In this document: positions 58,733 through 64,000 of the stretch, piece by piece
Layout of the letters: each line of letters begins with the position of its first letter
How positions within the stretch are numbered: the first letter of the stretch is position 1
DNA from: Bryobacteraceae bacterium
GTDB lineage: Bacteria; Acidobacteriota; Terriglobia; Bryobacterales; Bryobacteraceae
Assembly (NCBI GenBank): GCA_947458745.1
Contig: CANGYQ010000011.1
Coordinates: 97,011-161,010 of the forward strand
Direction: 5' to 3'
DNA length: 64,000 bases
Notes under the pieces: model-generated
Seen by the model: the letters and a program-made list of their open reading frames with translations, nothing else
Told to the model about the DNA's origin: nothing
Databases searched by the model: none
Program-made: the position numbers and the translations under genes

Positions 58733-60028
58733 ATGCGCCAACGCCATATTGTTCTCACGCTGCTATTCCTGCTTTCGATCATCACCTACGTGGACCGGGT
58801 GTGTATCTCGGTCGCCGGTCCGCGGATGCAGAACGAACTGGGCCTGGGGCCGGAGCAGTGGGGCTGGGTGGTGGGCGCGTTTACGCTCTCCTACGCCCTG
58901 TTTGAAGTCCCTTCCGGCGCCATGGCGGACCGCATCGGCGGACGGCGGGTACTCACCCGGATCGTCGGCTGGTGGTCACTGTTCACTTCGCTGACCGGAG
59001 TTGTTTCCAACTTCTGGACCTTGCTCGCGGTCCGCTTTGCCTTTGGAGCGGGAGAAGCGGGAGCCTATCCTTGTTCCGCTTCTGCCGTGGCCCGGTGGTT
59101 CCCCTCCGCGCAGCGGGCGCGAGCCATGGCGACGGTCTGGATGGCTAGCCGCCTGGGCGGCGCCATCTCGCCGTTGCTGGTTGTTCCTATTCAGCAAAGC
59201 TACGGCTGGCGGATGTCGTTCTACGTGTTCGGCGTCGTGGGCTTGATCTGGTGCGCTGTCTGGTATTGGTGGTATCGGGACCGCCCGGAGCTGAAGGCCA
59301 GCGTCACACCGGAAGAGATTCGCGAGATTGGGAATCCCGCCAACGAAGGGCACGTGGCCCTGCCCTGGGCCCAGGTCTTCAAGCAGCGCAACTTCTGGAT
59401 CATCCTGGCGATGTATCACACGTACTGCTGGGGCTCGTACTTCTATCTGTCCTGGCTGCACACCTTCCTGGTGAAGGGCCGCGGGATGAACGAGGGTGAA
59501 ATGAAGAACCTGTCGTGGCTGCCCTTTGTGGCGGGCATGATCGGAAATATTTTCGGTGGCACCGTAAGCGACCGGCTGGTTTTGCGCCTCGGCTTGAAGC
59601 AGGGCCGGCGCATTGTGGGTTGTGCAGGCTTGGCGATGTCGGGCGTCTTCATGCTGACCTGCGCGCTGAACCCCAACGGAATCGCCTGGGGACCGTTGGT
59701 GCTGGATGGCAAGGTCTCAGGCATCATCCTGCTGAGCCTGGGCTACTTCTCGATGGACTGCATGCTGCCGGTGGCTTGGGCCGTCTGCCAGGATGTGGGC
59801 CGCAAGTACGCGGGGGCGGTTTCCGGCTCCATGAACATGGCCGGACAGCTGGGCTCGTTCATGTCATCCATCGCTTTTGGCTATCTGGTGGGGGCGTGGG
59901 GCGACTACAACCTGCCGCTGATCCCGTTCTCGGCGTCACTGATGCTCAGCGCTTTTCTATTCACGCGGATCAATCCGGAACAGCAGTTGATTCCGGGGGA
60001 TGAGCTCCCGGTCCAGAAAGCGGCCTAG
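58733..60028 (+). CDS. MFS transporter, anion/sugar-acid symporter (ACS) type
   Basis: 431 residues, twelve predicted helices. Helix one is IVLTLLFLLSIITYVDRVCI, with the ACS-type YVDR start; motif A is GAMADRIGGRRVLTR between helices 2 and 3. The middle loop sits at about residue 190-215, and GNIFGGTVSDRLVLRLGLKQ is the second-half motif. ACS transporters take up organic anions such as galactonate, glucarate and hexuronates. Near ugd a uronate substrate is tempting but unproven. The 3' end overlaps the convergent asnB gene by 59 bases. Confidence 0.88.
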   Translation: MRQRHIVLTLLFLLSIITYVDRVCISVAGPRMQNELGLGPEQWGWVVGAFTLSYALFEVPSGAMADRIGGRRVLTRIVGWWSLFTSLTGVVSNFWTLLAVRFAFGAGEAGAYPCSASAVARWFPSAQRARAMATVWMASRLGGAISPLLVVPIQQSYGWRMSFYVFGVVGLIWCAVWYWWYRDRPELKASVTPEEIREIGNPANEGHVALPWAQVFKQRNFWIILAMYHTYCWGSYFYLSWLHTFLVKGRGMNEGEMKNLSWLPFVAGMIGNIFGGTVSDRLVLRLGLKQGRRIVGCAGLAMSGVFMLTCALNPNGIAWGPLVLDGKVSGIILLSLGYFSMDCMLPVAWAVCQDVGRKYAGAVSGSMNMAGQLGSFMSSIAFGYLVGAWGDYNLPLIPFSASLMLSAFLFTRINPEQQLIPGDELPVQKAA

Positions 60029-61688
60029 CGCGCAGCCAAGCTTGGAGCATCAGCCGGCTCCACAGCTTGACGCAGCGGTCACCCGGTTCCAGGTCAGTTG
60101 TGGCGCCGGGCAGGAGATCCTCGGCCCAGTCCCGCAGGGGTCCTCCGCAGAGCCATTGGGCCAGCGGCACGGAGAATCCCTGCTTGGGCCGCTCAAACAG
60201 TGGGCGCGGCAGATACTTGGCCAGCACGTCGCGCAGTACGCGCTTTTCGGACTTGATCGAACCCGGTAGCGACAGTGCAAAGGCCACCAGACGAGGCTCC
60301 AGAAACGGCAGCCTTACTTCGAGCGATGCTTCCATGGACGCCCGGTCCAACTTTACCAGCAGGTCATCGGAGAAGTAGTGCTTCAGGTCGTGCCGGGCCA
60401 TCCAGTCGAAAGCGTCGCGGCCCTGGCCTTCGCTTGATCCCCCCATGACGCCCGCATACAGCGAGCCCAGGCTACGGGCGCTCATCGCCCCCGCCAGTAG
60501 CTCCGCCTTCTCCCCTTTGGCCCACCGGCTCACCAGTGGAGTGGCCACTTGCCGGAGCAACCATGGGACACTGGCCAGCGCTTCAATCTGGTGGTACCGC
60601 GGATAGCCGGCAAACAGCTCATCGCCGCCATCACCGGCCAGGGCCACGGTCACTTGAGCGCGGGCCAAACGCGAGACCAGGACGGTGGGGATCTGCGATG
60701 AATCAGCGAACGGCTCGTCGTAGATCGACGGCAGGTCTGGAATGACGGCCAGAGCCTCACGGGCCGTCACCAGCAGATCCGTATGTTGGGTCCCCAAGGT
60801 CTGCGCGATGGCACGGGCGGCGGCGGATTCGTCATGGCTGGCTTCTTCAAAGCCAATGGTGAAGGTCCGCACCCCGCCCGCCATCGCGACGACGGAACTG
60901 GAGTCCACGCCCCCCGACAGGAAGGCCCCCACGGGCACATCGGCCACCAGGCGCGACCGGACAGCGTCCTTCAGCAGCGCATCCAGTTGATCGGCCGCCT
61001 CCTCGCGCGACCCGGAGAAGCGCGATTGCAGCGGCAGTTCCCAGTACCGCCGGGGCGTCTCACCCACCCGGAGCCAGTGCGCGGCGCGCAGTTTGTAGGT
61101 GCCCTGGTAGATGGTGCGGGGCGCGCCAATGTAGCCCCGGTCGAGAAACTCGGCTTGGGCTTGCCCATCGATGTCACCCGGCGGCAGCGCTTTCAGTTCA
61201 GAGGCGAACCAAAAGGTGTGGCCCTCCTGGCGGTAGTAGAGCGGCTTTTCACCAAACCGGTCCCGGCACAGCGTCAGGTTCTGGTCCCGCCGGTCCCAGA
61301 CGGCAAACGCGAACATCCCATCAAAGGCCGGAATCGCCGCTTCAATGCCCCAACGCTCAAACGCGGCCAGCATCACCTCGGTATCAGAAATTGACCGGTA
61401 GGGATAGTTCCGGATCGCCCGCCGCAGTTCCGGGAAGTTGTAGATCTCGCCATTGAAGGTGACCACATACCGCCCGGTGGCGGAGACCATCGGCTGATGC
61501 CCGGCTTCGGTAACATCGATCACGGCAAGACGCCGATGGCCCAACGCCACTCCGGCGGTGGCATTCACCCAGACCCCGCCGCCATCCGGACCCCGGTGCA
61601 CCAGCGTGCGGGCCATGCGGGAGACGTTCCGGGTCAGCCAATCCTGCTGCGCCCCGCCCCATTGCCAGATGCCCGCGATCCCGCACAT
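59970..61688 (-). CDS. asnB: asparagine synthase (glutamine-hydrolysing)
   Basis: 572 residues. The N-terminal glutaminase domain starts MCGIAGIW with the catalytic Cys2, then RGPDGGGVW, LGHRRLAVIDV and FNGEIYNFPELR. The C-terminal synthetase domain has the PP-loop AFLSGGVDSSSVVAM and LAGDGGDELFAGYPRY. All catalytic residues are present. It is slightly shorter than the roughly 600-residue AsnB of polysaccharide clusters. Within such clusters AsnB-like enzymes often amidate sugar carboxylates rather than free aspartate; its place next to two glycosyltransferases favours that (inference). It starts 3 bases after the GT4 gene stop. Confidence 0.93.
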   Translation of the reverse strand: MCGIAGIWQWGGAQQDWLTRNVSRMARTLVHRGPDGGGVWVNATAGVALGHRRLAVIDVTEAGHQPMVSATGRYVVTFNGEIYNFPELRRAIRNYPYRSISDTEVMLAAFERWGIEAAIPAFDGMFAFAVWDRRDQNLTLCRDRFGEKPLYYRQEGHTFWFASELKALPPGDIDGQAQAEFLDRGYIGAPRTIYQGTYKLRAAHWLRVGETPRRYWELPLQSRFSGSREEAADQLDALLKDAVRSRLVADVPVGAFLSGGVDSSSVVAMAGGVRTFTIGFEEASHDESAAARAIAQTLGTQHTDLLVTAREALAVIPDLPSIYDEPFADSSQIPTVLVSRLARAQVTVALAGDGGDELFAGYPRYHQIEALASVPWLLRQVATPLVSRWAKGEKAELLAGAMSARSLGSLYAGVMGGSSEGQGRDAFDWMARHDLKHYFSDDLLVKLDRASMEASLEVRLPFLEPRLVAFALSLPGSIKSEKRVLRDVLAKYLPRPLFERPKQGFSVPLAQWLCGGPLRDWAEDLLPGATTDLEPGDRCVKLWSRLMLQAWLRARPLSGPGAHPPESTAVPD

Positions 61689-61691
61689 ATG

Positions 61692-62837
61692 CTACGCCTT
61701 GCCTCCGGTCACATAAAGGCCTGGGGCCTCGGCGCGGAGAGTGTCCACAATTGGCTGCCCCGTCATCAGCCCCTGGTAGAGCCGATCCAGTTGATCCACC
61801 ATCCGCTGCTTGCCGTAGTGCTCGAGAGCGAACCGGCGCGCCTCAGCGCCTCGCGAACGGCATTCGTCCGAAGCCTGCGAGAGGCGCAGCAGCGCCTCGC
61901 TTAAGGCCTGGGCATCCTCGGGCGTCACAAGCGAATGCGTTCCCGCCACATCGGGCACACCACCCACACCCGTGGCGACGAATGGCCGCCCGGCACCCAT
62001 GCCTTGGATCAGCGCCACCGGTGTGCCTTCGTTGCGCGAAGTCTGGACTAGCACATGGCAGCGCGCGAGAACGGGCAGAATATCCTGCTGCCAGCCCACC
62101 CATTCGACACGGCCCGGGAAAGCTTCGGTTAGGGCACGCACTGTGTCCCGGTCCGGCCCATCCCCGGCGATCAGGAAGTGCAGCGGTGTTCGGCGCACCA
62201 CGTCCGCCAGCAGCATTAAGTTCTTGACCGGCACGAACCGCCCCAACCAGCCCACCGTGAACTCACCCGGCGCGCCGGGGAGTTCCGGCAGGTCCATGCC
62301 GAGCGGAACGATAAACGTCTTTCGCGCTGGGGCAATGCCGAACTGATGAACGATCTCGCCGCGTTGCTGCGCCGACAGCACGCACACCGCATCCGTGCCC
62401 AGCGCCAGTACCTTCTCCACCGCACGGATCAGCAGATTAATGGCAGGGTTGAAGTAGCCGCGGAGCACATTGCCGTGGAAGGTGTGGACGATGTGCGGCA
62501 CTCCGGCCAGGACGGCGGCGACGCGACCCAGCAAGCCCGCCTTGGCCGTGTGGGTATGCACGATGTGCGGTGACCACTGGCGCATCAGGCGGTAGAGTTG
62601 CACCACTGCTGTGACATCGGAATGATGGACCAGCGCCGGAGTCATTGCCGGAATGCGGATGAGGGCATCCTGAGGTTGCAACAGATAGTCCATGGGCAGG
62701 TCGTCTTGGCCACGCTCGCCAACGGCCAGACGAGTCTCATAGCCCCGCGCCGCCAGTGCACGATTGGCGATCAGGCAGTGCAGCGGCGGACCGCCCGCCC
62801 CCAGCCGCGTGAGGATGCGCAACACCCGGGTGCTCAT
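61692..62837 (-). CDS. GT4 glycosyltransferase
   Basis: 381 residues, GT-B fold. The start MSTRVLRILTRLGAGGPPLH is typical of WbnK/EpsF-like GT4 enzymes, then VHTHTAKAGLLGRVAAVLAG, IVHTFHGNVLRGYFN and FTVGWLGRFVPVKNLMLLAD. The C-terminal motif NEGTPVALIQGMGAGRPFVA is the E-X7-E-type box with the second Glu replaced by Gln (E-X7-Q). It transfers an unknown sugar in surface-polysaccharide synthesis. It overlaps the methyltransferase upstream by 4 bases (ATGA) and is followed by asnB, so all are co-transcribed. Confidence 0.9.
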   Translation of the reverse strand: MSTRVLRILTRLGAGGPPLHCLIANRALAARGYETRLAVGERGQDDLPMDYLLQPQDALIRIPAMTPALVHHSDVTAVVQLYRLMRQWSPHIVHTHTAKAGLLGRVAAVLAGVPHIVHTFHGNVLRGYFNPAINLLIRAVEKVLALGTDAVCVLSAQQRGEIVHQFGIAPARKTFIVPLGMDLPELPGAPGEFTVGWLGRFVPVKNLMLLADVVRRTPLHFLIAGDGPDRDTVRALTEAFPGRVEWVGWQQDILPVLARCHVLVQTSRNEGTPVALIQGMGAGRPFVATGVGGVPDVAGTHSLVTPEDAQALSEALLRLSQASDECRSRGAEARRFALEHYGKQRMVDQLDRLYQGLMTGQPIVDTLRAEAPGLYVTGGKA

Positions 62838-63508
62838 CGCTTGCGTGCCACGACACGTACTTCTTCAACGGGCTGGATGAGGCGCAGGGCGGACAGCAGA
62901 GCCCGGTGAGCCACCGGCGGCCAGCCCCATTGCGCCGCTTTCACGGCCGCGAAGCGTTCGTAGCCCGTGGGTCCGCAATGCGCCTGTTCCACGGCAAAGC
63001 CCGCGGTCTCCACCAGATTGCCGAGCGTCTGGGGGTTCCACGAATAGAGATGATGATTCGGCTCATCCGGGCGGAAGCTGCGGTAGCGGGCCTCGCGTTC
63101 GTAGGGCACGTAGAGCAGCAGCAGCCCTTGGGGCGCCAGTACGCGGTGCATCTCCGTCAACGCCGCTACGGGTGAAGGCACATGTTCCAGCGCATGGTGG
63201 CACAGCACCGCCTCCACTGACTCGCCCGGCACTTGCGCCATCGCGGGAAAGAATTGGATCCCCCGGCCCGCCAGCGCCGGCCCCAAGTGAGCCGCAATGT
63301 CAAAGCCCCAGCGCGACTGGCACTTCACCGCCGCCAGATTCAAGCCAGTGCCCACGCCGTATTCCAGCACGCGCCAACGCGGCTCAATCGCGGGTTGAAT
63401 CTTGCGGGCCCGCTCAGCAGCCATCAGGGCATAAGCCACCTCCGGTACTTCCAACTGCGTGGCGTGGTAGCCGCTTGCTGCCTGATAGAAACTTTCAGCC
63501 GTGGGCAT
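62834..63508 (-). CDS. SAM-dependent methyltransferase
   Basis: 224 residues, class I methyltransferase fold (Methyltransf_11/UbiE-like). Motif I is RVLEYGVGTGLNLAA, motif II/post I WGFDIAAHLGPALA, and CHHALEHVPSPVAAL with VLAPQGLLLLYVPYE matches motifs III-IV. It probably methylates a sugar or polysaccharide intermediate. The start at 63508 is fixed by AAAGGAG 7 bases upstream; a longer frame exists but overlaps the upstream GT gene deeply. It overlaps that gene by 14 bases and the next by 4. Confidence 0.9.
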   Translation of the reverse strand: MPTAESFYQAASGYHATQLEVPEVAYALMAAERARKIQPAIEPRWRVLEYGVGTGLNLAAVKCQSRWGFDIAAHLGPALAGRGIQFFPAMAQVPGESVEAVLCHHALEHVPSPVAALTEMHRVLAPQGLLLLYVPYEREARYRSFRPDEPNHHLYSWNPQTLGNLVETAGFAVEQAHCGPTGYERFAAVKAAQWGWPPVAHRALLSALRLIQPVEEVRVVARKR

Positions 63509-64000
63509 GGGCCAACTCCTTTGAACCACCTCGGACCGCCGCCAGGAACTGCTGGCGCCGGTCCCGTTCGAGCGGGCCGGCGTAGCGCCGGGCCAGGCGA
63601 ATACCCCGATCAGAAAGATCGGCATAGCGCGCCCGATCATTTAGGGTGACCTCGATGGTCTCCGCCAGATCGGTGGCACACTCTCGCTCCACCAGCTGTG
63701 AGGCCGGGAGCAGTTCCGGAATGCCGCCCACTCGTGTGGCCACGACCGGCACACCCAGCGCCATTGCCTCAATCAGCGCCCGAGGCATGCCTTCGCTACG
63801 AGAAGCCAGGACAAACAGGTCCGCTTGGGCCACCACTTGGCGGACCGCCTCCGCTCCGGCCAGTTCGCCCGCAAACTGCAACTGGACTCCCTCCCGGCGC
63901 GCCAGGGCTTGCAGTTCAGGCTTCATACAGCCCGCACCAACAATCGTCAGCAGCGCTGGCTTGGGCAACTGGGCGATCGCCCGGATCAGCACATCATGGC
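63495..64000 (-). CDS. GT4 glycosyltransferase, C-terminal part (cut by window edge)
   Basis: Only the donor-binding half is in the window, about 167 residues. The frame is open to the edge and its first complete codons read HDVLIRAIAQL, matching the KG-D-LI-A segment that precedes the donor fold. Then LLTIVGAGCMKPELQALARR and the E-X7-E box SEGMPRALIEAMALGVPVVA are seen. This is a second GT4 of the polysaccharide cluster; its length and acceptor cannot be judged. It overlaps the methyltransferase by 14 bases. Confidence 0.88.
   Translation of the reverse strand, partial: HDVLIRAIAQLPKPALLTIVGAGCMKPELQALARREGVQLQFAGELAGAEAVRQVVAQADLFVLASRSEGMPRALIEAMALGVPVVATRVGGIPELLPASQLVERECATDLAETIEVTLNDRARYADLSDRGIRLARRYAGPLERDRRQQFLAAVRGGSKELAHAHG

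Overview
The window looks like chromosomal DNA of a soil-type Acidobacteriota, most likely the Solibacter/Bryobacter group. Three lines of evidence point there. First, it holds very long Oar-like TonB receptors that start with a signal peptide and a carboxypeptidase-regulatory-like fold (two complete, one cut by the left edge). Second, it holds a secreted protein ending in a TIGR03437-type domain. Third, many exported enzymes carry twin-arginine-like leaders, alongside a TIGR03436-like VWA protein. The DNA is GC-rich, and gene density is high. The taxonomic placement is inference from gene content, since no rRNA is present.

Layout. 1-111: start of a receptor running off the left edge. 112-930: a gene-poor, less GC-rich stretch, then a tRNA-Val(CAC). 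1065-4715: a TPR-Gfo/Idh/MocA fusion and, convergent to it, the TIGR03437 protein. 5037-9435: a complete glycine cleavage operon, gcvT-gcvH-gcvPA-gcvPB. 9565-23813: two giant receptors around a GT39-like membrane protein, a DUF4241 protein, an amidohydrolase, a PQQ dehydrogenase, a serine hydrolase and an exported threonine-aldolase-like enzyme. 23891-26154: a sulfur-type cluster (TsdA-like dihaem cytochrome, DsrE protein, secreted helical-repeat protein). 26267-36800: small secreted proteins, an M3 peptidase, an SPFH-ribbon-helix-helix operon, a pentapeptide-repeat protein, a LolA-like operon and a nagA operon. 37122-43401: ilvE, an M48 protease, a HAD phosphatase, a GT4, an S24-like protein and a VWA protein. 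43410-52044: a YfhO-like protein, a FecR/DUF6600 protein, a two-gene operon and acnA. 52258-55240: an accessory patch with a DUF262/DUF1524 (GmrSD-type) protein and the wreckage of two toxin-antitoxin loci next to two copies of a palindromic repeat. 55369-60028: an MBL-fold protein, an AXE1-like hydrolase, UDP-glucose dehydrogenase and an MFS transporter. 59970-64000: a surface-polysaccharide cluster (asparagine synthase, two GT4 enzymes, a methyltransferase) running off the right edge.

The most unusual signal is in the spacing between promoters and start codons. At least fourteen genes have a TANNNT-like -10 hexamer only 5-12 bases before the start codon, mostly at 6 or at 9-11, often with no Shine-Dalgarno. 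This suggests that leaderless or ultra-short-leader mRNAs are common here, and I used it to choose several non-ATG starts. Other points of interest are a palindromic operator candidate over the promoter of the SPFH-RHH operon, a toxin gene cut exactly at a REP/MITE-like repeat, an MBL-fold enzyme lacking the usual metal-site Asp, and a PQQ dehydrogenase with a CX3CH haem-like motif.
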